A stretch of DNA of 64,000 nt from Tritrichomonas musculus (taxonomy: Eukaryota > Parabasalia > Tritrichomonadida > Tritrichomonadidae), in the NCBI GenBank assembly GCA_039105265.1, contig JAPFFF010000017.1:1302001-1366000 (forward strand). The letters run 5' to 3'. The position numbers were made by a program, and so were the translations under genes. Positions within the stretch are counted from its first letter, which is position 1; each line of letters starts with the position of its first letter. The notes beneath the pieces were generated by a model. The model saw only the letters and a program-made list of their open reading frames with translations. It made no database searches and had not been told where the DNA came from. Below are positions 9,754 through 20,900 of this stretch, piece after piece.

Positions 9754-12700
9754 TTATTTAGTTTTGTTGAACTGTCTCATAACAAGTTCAATTTTGTCCG
9801 TAAGGCTTAATGTAACTTTAGGAGGAATTCGGTCACCGAAAAGTGTCATAAACATTTCTTCCAAAGCTCTCAATTTTTCCTCCATTTCAACTCTTTCGCT
9901 ATTCACTTGTCTCAAACGAATCAAGCTTGTAACAAGTCCAGTTGTATCCTCTTCTTCTTCATTTTCTTCTTCCTCTTCTTCCTCAGCTTTTTCAGTGATA
10001 TCATTTTTATCAACATTATCGTTATTTTCATCTTTATCATTACTTTCGACATTATTATTGTTATCTTCTGTATTTTCTGTCTTTTCATCCTTTTTGGTTA
10101 TATCTACGAGGTTTGATGACGTTGATGGTGATTGTGATTGATTGTTACTTTTGTTCTTTGAACCAAAAGCAGAAAAGTTAAAATTGATTTTGAATCCTGA
10201 ATTAGAATTTGTGATCTTTTGATCTTTTTTAATTTTTTCTTCTTTTGGTTCTTCTTTTCTTTCATCATCTGTGTAATTAAAATCTTTTTCAGATTCTTCT
10301 TCAGTTTTTGAATCCTCTTCTTCCTCTTCCTCTTCTTCTTCTTTCCTTTTAGCTTCTTCTAATTTTTTCTTCTCTTGTTCAGCAATGAACTTTCTCTTTG
10401 ATCTTGATTCGATTTTCATATCAATTGGAAATTCAATGTGAAGCAGATCAAGCCTTTTTCTTGCAATCATCTTTGATATTTCTGTCTCATCTCTCATAAA
10501 AATGGCTTCATTTAATGAATCAGCTGCTGTGAAGTTTGATTCTATAGCATTTTTCAATTGAGATCGAGTAAATATTAATGATTCAGTAGCTTCGTCTAAT
10601 TGGACATATTCTTCTGGAATTGGAGGAAATTTTGAAAGTTTTGCCTTTATAGAAATTCGACGACTTTTAGTTTCTTCTTGTGGTCCTGGTTGAAGATGAT
10701 GATATTCTTGTTGGAGTCGTGAACGTTCAACGAAGACTGATTCCAAAGGATCAAAATCGTTTCTTCCGAGAAGTGTGTTTTTATCGAAGAATGAAGACTG
10801 TGAAAGTTTTTTAGAAAGTTGAGACAAAGACGTTAATTTGGAAATTGTTTGATTTGATGTAGAATCGTTATTATTTAAGATTTCACCATTAACTTGTTCG
10901 AGCTCTTTCAATTCACGTTTCTTTGATTGAAGAAATGACTTGAAAAAGGAATCAATGTTGGTTTCTTTGGTAATTGATATATTTCTAAGCTGAGCAGCTT
11001 GTAACTCATTTTGTAGAGTTTGATTTTGTTGTTGGAATCGTTGAGCATCATAATAAATTTTTAATAAAGTTTGGTTATCAATATTATCCTTATCTGCATT
11101 ATCATTGTTACTCAAAATTGTTCTTTCTTTAATTAATTTTTCATATTCAGTCTTAACAGTCTCGAATTCATCTTGAAACTTTTTAACTGCATCAACAGTG
11201 GCTTGATCAAAAGTTGATGATTGTTGATTAGCTTGTGTTGTAGTAATAGAAACAGGAGATAGTAATGATGACGATTTATCTGATACATATATATTTGAAT
11301 TTGTTACTTTCGTGATTGACTTAAGTCTTCTTAAATATTTTGCAGCGTTTTTCTTTATCGTTTTAATATATTCATTTTCAATCTGAACTTCATCTAATTC
11401 TTTCTTGGCAAGAAGAAATTGTTCATGTTCATCTTTCTTTGACCGAAGATGATCTTCAAGTCTTGAAGCTTCTGAACGAAGAGAATCGAGTTGCTTTTCG
11501 ATTTCTGCTTTATTTTTTATTGCTTCATTGCGCCTTTGAACAGCATCTGTCTGATTTCTAGTTAATTTCAAATTTCTTAGTAGTTTTCGTGATGATTCAA
11601 GAGCTGATGTTAATTCAGTAATTTCATTATTTAGAGCCTCTTCTTCTTGAAGGGTTGTTTCAAGCTTCTTTTTGAAAATTTTATTGTATTTTCTTGCGCT
11701 TTTCAACTGGAAACTTACCGTTGGTTCATTATCGTTATTGTTATCATTTTCATCTTCATTATCAATTTCATCATTATCATTAGCATTATCTTGATTGATA
11801 TTTCCTTCGCTATCTTTAATCTCATTATTATTTAGATTATTATCTGCAGTATCATTCCCGATAATTTCTTGGAATTGGTCGTCAATATCATCTTTGCCTG
11901 TTGCTTCATTGATTTCTTTTGTGGAATTTGAAGTATTTTCTTTTTTAGAATTGTTATTGTTACCCACTTTTTTCAAATTTTTCCCATTCTTTTGAAGAGA
12001 TGAGCGTTTATTGCTACCTAACGAAGATGTAGTATTTTTGGTTAATTTTTTGAGTATAAGTTGTGATTTCTCATCATTCTTTGGTGTCGAAAATAATTGG
12101 TGGAGTTGAGGAATGAAAGAGTTTATTCGTTCAATAGCCTTATTTAAACTATTTTCTATTCCATTTGTGAATTGGTTTTTTGAAAATCCTTCTGAATATT
12201 TGATCATTCTTACAATGCTTTTAGAAATAATAAAATGTGATTCCTCTCGCTTAGACATCGACAAAGAGGAAAGTTTGAACAGCTTTGTGTCATTTAACAT
12301 CAACTGAAAGCTTAAAAGTAAATTTGAGAAGATTGGCATATTGGACCTAATATCATTTTCATTTTGTTTTTTAAAATTAATAATGTCATTATTTATATCT
12401 TTAATGGATGCATTGAATTGAAGAAGTATTGAGCTCCATTGTGGTATAAAATTAAGATTTGTGGGAGGGCAATTGGCAATATTATTAATAACATCTTGAA
12501 TCGAGTTAACGTGAGATGAAAAAAATGTAATTAATTGATTTTTAACTGGCTCTTTTAGAAAATTTTGAAAAGTATTAATAAACGAATTCCAAGTTTCAAC
12601 AAAAATATCGGAATTTTCATCTTGGTCATCGCTATCATTTGCTTTTGATTTGATTAAAGTGAGGCCTGATTGATTGATTTCTGTTAATTGCTGAGTTAAT

Positions 12701-13074
12701 TGTTGATATAAATCGATTGGTAATAAAGTCTTACTAAAAAGCTCGTTGAGTGATGAAATAATTTGTGTGAATTTTTGAATTTCTGCCTTTTGAAGCGCAT
12801 TTTTATTTTGTTTGTTTGATTTGATTTGGCGTGATCTTGATGATGATGCATCACTTTTACTTATTGGATCTTCATCTAAACTTTGTCTCTTTGATTGCAT
12901 TGGCATCTTTCTTGGTTGCGAAAGAGAATTTTTATTGAGAGAGTTGTTTAAAAGTCCTTGAAAACTTGATCGATGTACAAAATAGCTGTAATATGATTTA
13001 GGTTGACTTCGTGATCTATTTTTTTTGCGTTTTATTTTTCCAATTTGTGTTTTTTGTTGATTGTTACTTTTCAT
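9754..13074 (-). CDS. Large coiled-coil protein, unknown function
   Basis: A 1106-aa protein. The N-terminus is strongly basic (MKSNNQQKTQIGKIKRKKNR), then Ser-rich. Residues ~85-335 are predicted helical with no recognised family. Asn/Asp-rich low complexity (about 360-450) precedes a long coiled coil (about 455-590) and further helical segments to about 800. Acidic tracts (EEEEEEEEE and EEEEEEENEEEE) flank a Lys/Ser/Asn-rich part. The C-terminus (LVTSLIRLRQVNSERVEMEE to KLRALEEMFMTLFGDRIPPK) looks like a short conserved module. The layout suggests a structural or scaffold protein, possibly cytoskeletal. No enzyme motif seen. Confidence 0.8.
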   Translation of the reverse strand: MKSNNQQKTQIGKIKRKKNRSRSQPKSYYSYFVHRSSFQGLLNNSLNKNSLSQPRKMPMQSKRQSLDEDPISKSDASSSRSRQIKSNKQNKNALQKAEIQKFTQIISSLNELFSKTLLPIDLYQQLTQQLTEINQSGLTLIKSKANDSDDQDENSDIFVETWNSFINTFQNFLKEPVKNQLITFFSSHVNSIQDVINNIANCPPTNLNFIPQWSSILLQFNASIKDINNDIINFKKQNENDIRSNMPIFSNLLLSFQLMLNDTKLFKLSSLSMSKREESHFIISKSIVRMIKYSEGFSKNQFTNGIENSLNKAIERINSFIPQLHQLFSTPKNDEKSQLILKKLTKNTTSSLGSNKRSSLQKNGKNLKKVGNNNNSKKENTSNSTKEINEATGKDDIDDQFQEIIGNDTADNNLNNNEIKDSEGNINQDNANDNDEIDNEDENDNNNDNEPTVSFQLKSARKYNKIFKKKLETTLQEEEALNNEITELTSALESSRKLLRNLKLTRNQTDAVQRRNEAIKNKAEIEKQLDSLRSEASRLEDHLRSKKDEHEQFLLAKKELDEVQIENEYIKTIKKNAAKYLRRLKSITKVTNSNIYVSDKSSSLLSPVSITTTQANQQSSTFDQATVDAVKKFQDEFETVKTEYEKLIKERTILSNNDNADKDNIDNQTLLKIYYDAQRFQQQNQTLQNELQAAQLRNISITKETNIDSFFKSFLQSKKRELKELEQVNGEILNNNDSTSNQTISKLTSLSQLSKKLSQSSFFDKNTLLGRNDFDPLESVFVERSRLQQEYHHLQPGPQEETKSRRISIKAKLSKFPPIPEEYVQLDEATESLIFTRSQLKNAIESNFTAADSLNEAIFMRDETEISKMIARKRLDLLHIEFPIDMKIESRSKRKFIAEQEKKKLEEAKRKEEEEEEEEEDSKTEEESEKDFNYTDDERKEEPKEEKIKKDQKITNSNSGFKINFNFSAFGSKNKSNNQSQSPSTSSNLVDITKKDEKTENTEDNNNNVESNDKDENNDNVDKNDITEKAEEEEEEENEEEEDTTGLVTSLIRLRQVNSERVEMEEKLRALEEMFMTLFGDRIPPKVTLSLTDKIELVMRQFNKTK

Positions 13075-13476
13075 ATGAAGATTTGATTGATTTTCTCACT
13101 AGGTTTTTGATTAGTTTGATATTCTGAAAAAGTGTAACATCGTTCAAAAGTGGAAAGAAAAATTCAAAAAAAGTTTAAATATATATTCAATTTTATGAAT
13201 AAAACTAATTGAGAGAAAAACTAAATTTGAGAAGGAGAAGAGTATTTCATAAAATGAATACCATCTGATCAATAGAATATTTAATTCATTAAAGAATATT
13301 TTTTTGTGTACTTGTTGTTCTTTAATAATATTTGGAAAAATATAATGAAATCGACATATAATAGATTATGAATTTGAAATATATTTACTACAGTAAATTA
13401 ATAAAGCAGAGCATACTATATGATATATACTATTAGTACAACTTTTTATTTATACAATATTGAAAATAATATATAA
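13075..13476. other. AT-rich gap between two minus-strand genes
   Basis: 402 bp, A/T-rich. It should hold the promoter of the 1106-aa gene and the 3' end of the 248-aa gene. No distinct motif stands out. Confidence 0.5.
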
Positions 13477-14223
13477 TTATATAGGAGTAAAGATCTTCTG
13501 AATAGATGGAATCGGTTTTTTTAATGATTCATATAATGAAGAACATATTTTTTCACGTGCATCTAATTCTTCAAGTTCAGCATCAACGTTTGAAATCTGA
13601 TGTTTAAGTGTATTTATTGAATCGTTGATTTTGGCTGACTTTTCTTCTATTTCCTTTCTTTTCTCTTCTAAATTTGTTGAGCGCGAATCTAATTCATTTT
13701 TCTTGTTCTGAAGTTGAGATTTCAAATCATTTGTGGTTTTCCTGAGACTTTGAATACGAATTTCCAAATTTCCAATTTCTGATTGAGTTGTTTCTATTTC
13801 TGATTTTATTTTTTCTTCTTGATTTTCATACGCTTTTGATTTAATAAAGTCAACCTTTTGATTGCATTCTGAAATTTTTTGCTGAAGTGTTTTTAATTTA
13901 TTGTTAGCTTTTGCCATTCGTTCGGTGTGTGATGTTGAGGTTGTTTTCCTAGAAGAAGATAAGCTTGATAAAAGTTCAGATGCTTGTTGAGTAGCCCGGT
14001 CCATTTGTGCTTCATGTCGTGATAATATGGTTTCAACTTGAAGCCAAAAAGCGTCATCTGCTTTTGGTTTGGGTAGATGTTGAATTGCTTCAAGTCTATC
14101 GCGGGCTTTAAGAACCATTGCAGAAAGTAAAAGATTCTTGGATTTCTCGTAATTTCTTTGAAATGAAGCTTTATCCTGATTTGAGAATGTTGAACCTGAT
14201 TTTAAAATCTGTTTACCTTTCAT
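13477..14223 (-). CDS. Small coiled-coil protein, unknown function
   Basis: A 248-aa protein starting MKGKQILKSGSTFSNQDKAS. The first ~90 residues are helical with a Trp (DDAFWLQVETILSRHEAQMD). Residues 105-230 form a nearly continuous heptad coiled coil (TLQQKISECNQKVDF ... LEEKRKEIEEKSAKINDSIN). It ends in a short Pro-containing tail, KKPIPSIQKIFTPI. The shape would suit a small complex subunit such as a kinetochore, intraflagellar or tethering protein, but no specific family is recognised. It is the same strand as, and just upstream of, the 1106-aa coiled-coil gene. Confidence 0.75.
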   Translation of the reverse strand: MKGKQILKSGSTFSNQDKASFQRNYEKSKNLLLSAMVLKARDRLEAIQHLPKPKADDAFWLQVETILSRHEAQMDRATQQASELLSSLSSSRKTTSTSHTERMAKANNKLKTLQQKISECNQKVDFIKSKAYENQEEKIKSEIETTQSEIGNLEIRIQSLRKTTNDLKSQLQNKKNELDSRSTNLEEKRKEIEEKSAKINDSINTLKHQISNVDAELEELDAREKICSSLYESLKKPIPSIQKIFTPI

Positions 14224-15109
14224 TATTTCATACGTTTTCTATTTCCTTTAAGCGTTGGCAGGGTATTTCTATGAGTTAATACAAATTTTGTTTCTCAAAA
14301 TTGAATTGAAAAAAAATTATTAAATAGTTATATATTGCTAGAGTATCAATAAATTCAATAATTATATATATATTTATTTTCATTTGGCAATATAATAACC
14401 AATTCATAAATTATCTGGTGCTTATTATTATTTGAAATTAGAATTTTGAATATATTATATCTCCTTTCAAAAAATAAAAAGATTCCTCTAAAAAAGTTTT
14501 ACTCTCAAATTTGTTGCGATAATTCAAAATTCGTGAAAATTCTGAGAGCTTACACAAATTTAAGCGATTAAAAAACTCTGAATTTTTTCGCCCAAATATA
14601 GCTTCAAAACATGGAATTCCAAGAATTTTTAAAATTTTCAAAAATCTTGGGCGAAAAAATCTGATATTCCAAGAATTTTTTATAATAGAAGGTGTATGGC
14701 AAAAACTCAATTGAAGCTGTACTAGTATTTGTGTTTTGGCTCAATATCTCAAATCTTTTTTTTTTTAAAAAAAATAATTCTCTGTTACAAATAAAATAAG
14801 AATTAACTAATACCAAAATAATTTTCTAACAATTTATTAAATTTAAAATTCTTATTTTTTTGATTATATAGATATTTAATCTATTTTCAAAGAAGATATT
14901 TCCATATTGTAAAAATTTATCTAATTATTCAATTGAATTCAAAAATTATTTGAAGTGTTAATTAAATAAAAAAATATCAATAATAATTTATTATGAAAAT
15001 TTATGCAAAATATCAACATATGTTGTAATCCTCTAATAAAAAAAAAATTGTTTGACATTGACCTATCGTTGAACACCTATCAAAATCGGAATTCCGATTT
15101 ATCATCTAA
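14224..15109. other. Intergenic region between divergent genes, with a small inverted repeat
   Basis: About 890 bp. Short open frames on the minus strand (14438-14816) are low-complexity and overlap each other, with no coding character. They cover a 13-bp inverted repeat and a direct repeat (listed separately). The last ~50 bp before 15110 should hold the promoter of the HIT-family gene. Confidence 0.55.
14583..14659. repeat. 13-bp perfect inverted repeat with internal direct repeat
   Basis: TTTTTTCGCCCAA (14583-14595) pairs with TTGGGCGAAAAAA (14647-14659). A direct repeat ATTCCAAGAATTTTT occurs inside the loop and again just after the right arm. This could be a transposon relic or chance in A/T sequence; the CGCCC core makes it less likely to be chance. 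Confidence 0.45.
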
Positions 15110-16018
15110 ATGTCTCGAAATCCAGTTCGCAAACAAGCAAATCTAAACTATAAAGATGATATACAGCTATTTGAATCAAAACATTTCATAAGTGTTGCAA
15201 ATCAATACCAGAAAAGATCACATATAATAATTCGTGCAAGAAGAGACATGGAAAAAAGCATTCCAAACATTCTTGAAGATTTTGATGATGATATGAAAAC
15301 TGAGTTTTGGCATATGGTCCAACAAGTAGTAGCAGATACGCAGAAACCTTCAATGTTATGTCATCATTTTGGTGGATGGCGAAGTGCAGATCATTTTCAT
15401 GTTCATATTGTTCTTAAAAAAAGAGAATTTGCTGAATATGTTGCTAAGAAAGCGAATAATATGGATAACTTGCAGCAAATTATCGATTTGATTTCTAACA
15501 AATCCGAGCAATTAGTTAGAAGACATTTAGAAGAATTTAAAAAGCCTGAGATTGAGGAGATTAAGAAAAATGGGCCTGAAAGGTTCGACGAGGAGCATGT
15601 CGAATTTTCAGATGATTTTGACGAGTATCGTGTTGAACTTGATAAAGAATATCCATGGATAAAATTTATACGAAAAGTACCTCCAAAATACAGTCAAGAT
15701 CAACGAGAGATTCCAGGACAACTCCAGCATTATCGTCAAGAGTGTTTTTCAAGAATGTATTTATATGCAACTGAAATTGCAAATTTAACTAGCGTATTTT
15801 TTATTTTTTTTATTTACTAACTTCAGTTTAGAATTTGGGTTAAGCTTGCAGGTGATACGTTCAGTTTAAATCAAGGAAGATCAAAAGAAAATAATATATT
15901 TGGATTGATTTCTGTTCATACTCCAGAATACTACCGATTGCATCCAACAGTTGAAGCAGCAAATAAATGGCTTGAAAAATATGAAAAAGCAAGACCAGAC
16001 GTTCTTGCTTGCGTGTAA
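15110..16018 (+). CDS. HIT-family-like protein, spliced: exons 15110-15793 and 15827-16018
   Basis: Exon 1 (228 codons) contains HHFGGWRSADHFHVHIVLKK. The HFHVHI core fits the histidine triad (H-x-H-x-H) of HIT nucleotide hydrolases and transferases, about residues 95-99, on a fold with a preceding helix. The frame hits a TAA inside a 33-nt intron (15794-15826). Joining the exons in phase 0 gives LTS|FRIWVKLAGDTFSLNQ... to RPDVLACV, 291 aa in total, and the downstream exon is open to TAA at 16016-16018. The insert after the triad is charged. The subfamily (aprataxin-, DcpS- or CwfJ-like) cannot be fixed. Unspliced RNA would give a product cut short at residue 236. Confidence 0.7.
15794..15826 (+). 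other. 33-nt spliceosomal intron
   Basis: Donor GTATTT at 15794, T-rich middle, then ACTAACTTCAG ending at 15826. The branch-point sequence ACTAAC sits directly against the acceptor AG, as in trichomonad introns (typically ...ACTAACACACAG). Phase 0, length a multiple of three, with a TAA in frame. Coding potential continues without a break on both sides. Confidence 0.85.
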
Positions 16019-16203
16019 AAAGATATATATATTAAATATAAATAATAAAAGAATCAAAAATATGGTATTGATTCATATATAATTTAGATAATTATTCTTA
16101 TCTTCATAACTTTGATGTTAGAATGATTTGATATCGTGCAGAACTATATCAAGTAAAATAATCGTTTAATTTTATACTGATATGTGATATGAAAAAGTTA
16201 TAA

Positions 16204-17595
16204 ATGGACGAAAATGATACTTTTAAGCCAAATGAGAAAAATGAAAAAAGAAAAGTAAATAATCAAATTTTTTTTAATGATTTAGTTATCCAATTAAGTA
16301 ATTCGATTTCTGAAAATTCGATATCAGATATCATTGAATCACTTAATTTTTTAATAAAATATGCAGAAAATTTCCCATTACCGCTTAACTCTGTTGTTTT
16401 AAGTTATGATTTCATGCCTTCTTTAATATTTTTATATAATTCATCCAATGAAGAGATATCAATGCTAACTGCTTTACTTCTTTTTAAGATTTCGTATCAC
16501 CCTCGTTCAGAAATCATTGAATGTCTGGTTGTTAATCATTTTTTTGAACAAATTTTAGAACGTGTTCTTTTATATTCAAATCAAAATGAAGATTTTATTA
16601 AAATAAGTCTTAAATGTATTAAAAATATCCTAATTGATTTCTCTAGTGCAATTGAAATTATCTATAAGAATCCAGAAATAATAGAAAATTTTATTCAACT
16701 AATATCTACACAATCTCTTTCAAATATGTGTGTCCGAAAAATTATAGACATTTTATCGTTTATCTCAGGTTTTGAAATTGAGTTTAATCAGAAACTTCAT
16801 ATATTAGATGAATCCATACGATTTTTAAATGACACTTCTTATGAATTGTTTTGGTCATCTTTATTGTGTATTCCAGCATCAATGATTATCAACAATGATT
16901 CCCGACAAGAGATACTTGAAAAAAAAAATGTTCTACAAATTTGCCAAAATTTTATTCGGAGTGATGATAAATCATTAATCAAATCAGCAATTCGTTGTGT
17001 TGGGAGGCATTTTTTGTATAGTACCGAATATATATGTATTGATTTTAATAAAATAATGAAATGTGCTTTGTCAGAATCCGATGATGAATTATCCTATATA
17101 AGTTTATGGTTACTAAGTAATGCTCTTGCAACTAATTCTGAAACAATTTCTTTAATTGAAAATGATGGAAATATTTATGATCTTTTATATTCTTTTTTTG
17201 AAAAAAACAGAAGACTTAAATGTAAGTATGAAGCTGCTAATGGAATGTATTCAATCATTAGACAAGGAACAAAAGATCAAATTAAAAAGGCTATTAAATC
17301 TAATTTTATTAGTGCACTTATTCAAAGTATAGAAGTTGAAGTTGAAGCCAATGGGAATGAAATAGGATTGACTGAAAAAATATTAAAAGCGCTTAATTTC
17401 CTATTTAATGTCAAAATAATTCAATTGAATGATATAAATTTAACTAATATTTGTTGGAATCAATTTTATGAATCTTGTGGAGATAGCATTATTGAAAACT
17501 TGGTACAAAGTGATTCTGAAAACATTTCTTTGATAGCTCAAGATTTTTTAAAGAAGATGAAGTCATCTAAAACTCATAATAATCAATGGGTTTAA
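16204..17595 (+). CDS. Armadillo-like helical repeat protein
   Basis: A 463-aa protein starting MDENDTFKPNEKNEKRKVNN: a charged N-terminal tail of ~20 residues, then an all-helical body of ~40-residue units (for example MPSLIFLYNSSNEEISMLTA, ISLKCIKNILIDFSS, LIKSAIRCVGRHFLYSTE and EANGMYSIIRQGTKDQIKKA). The spacing and the final EANGMYSIIRQGT..QI unit recall importin-alpha, whose ARM repeats read E..W...N...G...QI. A classical IBB domain is not evident and the ANS..W..N ladder is poorly kept, so a divergent importin-alpha-like or general ARM protein is the best call. Confidence 0.6.
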   Translation: MDENDTFKPNEKNEKRKVNNQIFFNDLVIQLSNSISENSISDIIESLNFLIKYAENFPLPLNSVVLSYDFMPSLIFLYNSSNEEISMLTALLLFKISYHPRSEIIECLVVNHFFEQILERVLLYSNQNEDFIKISLKCIKNILIDFSSAIEIIYKNPEIIENFIQLISTQSLSNMCVRKIIDILSFISGFEIEFNQKLHILDESIRFLNDTSYELFWSSLLCIPASMIINNDSRQEILEKKNVLQICQNFIRSDDKSLIKSAIRCVGRHFLYSTEYICIDFNKIMKCALSESDDELSYISLWLLSNALATNSETISLIENDGNIYDLLYSFFEKNRRLKCKYEAANGMYSIIRQGTKDQIKKAIKSNFISALIQSIEVEVEANGNEIGLTEKILKALNFLFNVKIIQLNDINLTNICWNQFYESCGDSIIENLVQSDSENISLIAQDFLKKMKSSKTHNNQWV

Positions 17596-17912
17596 GTATT
17601 GGTATTTATGGTTCAAAACTTATTAATGCTTTAAATATCTCATTGATATCAGGAAAATAATATTGTTATTATAAATTTTTGATAGAAATTATTAATATAT
17701 TTTATCATTCACAAAAAATTATAGATTGTTATCTTAACAAAGTAACTAGATTTTTATAGACGTACTGATCCAATATGAATAATAAACTTATGATATTTCA
17801 ATGATTTTTGATGATTAAAAGAATTTTTTTTTAAAAAAAAGGGAAAAAAAAGATTGATTAAATAAAACATTTAGTTGATAAAAATGGTAGATGAGCAAAT
17901 TTATAAAAAATA
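17596..17912. other. AT-rich gap between convergent genes
   Basis: 317 bp between the ARM-like gene and the 1081-aa gene, which converge here. No frame or structured element seen. Confidence 0.6.
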
Positions 17913-20900
17913 TTATATACTCTTTGTCATGCAATATTCGTATATCAGTGATAAATCAGTTATATCGAAATGCCTAAAAGTCTTTAAAACTTTTGAAAAT
18001 GTATGATTCTGTGTTCTAGAAAGAGAAGCCAATTCTTTAATCTCATCATATAAATCTTTTATCAGAACGGATTGGATATTTCTGATATTTTCATTATTCT
18101 CATTCATTTTTGCCATCAAAAGAACAATTACGTTTGCAACATCAAGCCATTCATTTTTAGACATATTTTCAATTTTATCCATCTCAGCACTAATGAAAGA
18201 TTCTGAGTGGGAAGGATCTTTCAATGATTTTGATAATTGTGCTCCAATGCTTAATTCAATGATTACAGCATCATCTAGTTGAGAAGCCAAAAATTCATAT
18301 ATTGATGGAATCTGACTCAGTGTTAACTTGTCTGTCATGTGATTCTTAGCATTTACGAATTCAAAGAAAGCATCATTTTCAATTGATGTTAAATGATAGC
18401 AGCTAGCAATATTATCATCATTTTTATCCCCCTTTTTAAGTAAAGTTTCTTGTATTTCTTCAACAATCGATTTTGATCCGTCAGTGTTCTTTGATGTCCC
18501 GATCAAACGAAACATCAGGTTTTCAAGAAGCAGCATTAATCCAGCGCCTTTTCCATCTTTCTTTAGCTTGCTTAAGTAGCATAATTGTTGATTTGTCATC
18601 GGTTTTGAATTTACAATATGTTTAAATTGTGCAACGATTCCTTCTCCGTTATAATTGAAGGTTGCCCTTAAAGAGAGTGATTTATGTACAATGTAATAAT
18701 ATGTGTATTCTGATAATTCGTTGCGAAATTGTTTCTCTTGTTTTTCTTCAAATTTGCAATGAAATCCAAATTCATCATCCAAGAAGAAGCCTTTAATTGC
18801 ATTCATTAAAGGGATATTTAAAACGGTATTTCTAATTCGATAATTATCTCTGCCAGCTTCACTTGTAGTGGCAATCTCAAAATCGTCGATATCTTTTATA
18901 ACAATGTTTGAATATCGACTTAACGTATTTATAAATTTATTTTGTGCATCGCTTAATGAAAGAATAACTGTCATAACAGGCCAATTTTCATGTCTTCTTG
19001 GTAGAAAAGATGCGATTGTTGGTTCATCAACTAAAGTATCATTTAAGCATTTTCGTGCTTCTTCAGTAAGTAAATCTTTTTCGATGTCTGATGCTGCTTC
19101 TCTCCAATTTTTCAAGAAATCTTGATCAATTCCATCAATTGTGTTGATACTCTTCCCGATTGCTTCTTTTGAATGTGAACGGTAAGCATAATTAAGAATT
19201 AATCGTAATGATGGAACAAGTTTGCCTATAAATCTAGTACGATCAAAACGATCGTTTAATCTCAAATAATCGTAAATAACAGGGCATTTTCTACGAAGAT
19301 TTGGATCAAGAAGAAATTGACGTAAAAAGAATTTAGATCCCATTGGTTTTAATGGAGCATTAAGTCTATAATTTTCATCATTATTATTATCATCATCATC
19401 ATTGTCATCAACTTTACTATCTTTTTGTTTTCTTGATAAAGACGCAGAACTTGGTATTGCAAATTTAATTACTTCCTTAAATAATTTATCTTCATTTTTA
19501 GAATTGAAATTTAAAACATTTTTCCTTAAACTTTCGAAAACGCCTTTCATGAAAGGTGAAATTGAAGAAGAAAAAAGCTTTCGAACTTCTCTAAATGTTG
19601 GTGTTTGTTTAATGTCATTTTGATTAATATTAAAATGAGATAACATTAACATTTTAATTTTATCAAGAACATTCTGAATAAAAAGAATTGTTGCTGTTGC
19701 AGATAAATTGAATGATGTATATGGAAAGAGAAGTGCAGCAATGGAAGCAATACAAACAGCAAGTTGATTTTTTACATGTTTGTTAATAGGTTCTTTTTTA
19801 TTTTTCAATCTAGCTTCTGCAATAATCATAATCATTCTTAGTAAATGAAGTTCAATTGGATGTAAATCATCTTCTTCAATTGCATTATAAATGTTCATAT
19901 ACATTATTGAACGATGATCAGATTTAAAATCTTTGTCCAGTCTTTCAAAGTCATATGTCATTGGAACAGTGTTATTAAATGAGGTTGTCAAAGATAAATT
20001 TGATGGTTCATCATTAATAACGCAATAAGGACATTTATATGATGGTGTCAATTTGGGTATTAATGAATTCCAATCTACTGCTATAAATTCGTGATGTTTG
20101 GTGCAAACCTCAAAATTATCATCATTATCATCATTACGAGAATTAGAATGATGTCTCTTGTACTTACAATTAGTTGACTTTTCTATTCGCCCTAATTTGA
20201 GTAAATAGGCAGTAACAACAAAAAATTGCGGATTTGCTACATATAGCAAGTTCTCATCTTGAAATAAAATTTTATTGCAATCAATAATCTTATTGATTTG
20301 TAAAATTATCTGATCAAATAATTTAATGTTTTTGATAATTTCGGATATATTCTGCGAAAATGGGCGATCAATAAATTCTGCATTTATAGTTGAAAAATCT
20401 ATTTTTTCCCCAAATATCGACAAAAGTAATTGTTTGATATCTTTTGTTATTGACAATACGCCATTATCACTTAATGATCTAAAAATCATTTTTGTTCCAA
20501 AATCTAAAAAAGTGGAAGTTTTTGATTTACATTTTAAAGAAAAATATGATATCTGAGATTTTAAATAATCGGTTAATTTTGATATTTGTGATTCGTCATT
20601 GATGTTAATAAAATCTTTGACTTCGTTGATATTTATATTATTTTCATTTGCTTCTTCAACATCTTCATTTGCTTCTTCTTCTTCTTCTTCTTCATTTATT
20701 TCATCAAATTTTTCATTCTGATAAAAATGTAATGGGCCACGTCTAGAAATAAATGAAGAAGATAGAATGATAAAAACGTGATAAACAATTTCTGAATGAG
20801 ACGGATGAATATTTAAGAATGTTAATTTATTTGATTTCAGGGATATTAGCTTTTTTAAAAGATATATTCTATATTGAAAGTTACTCATAAAGCTAATTGA

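Noticed and set aside
14438-14816. Overlapping minus-strand frames of 70-90 codons
   Set aside because: They overlap a repeated A/T segment and lack any domain.
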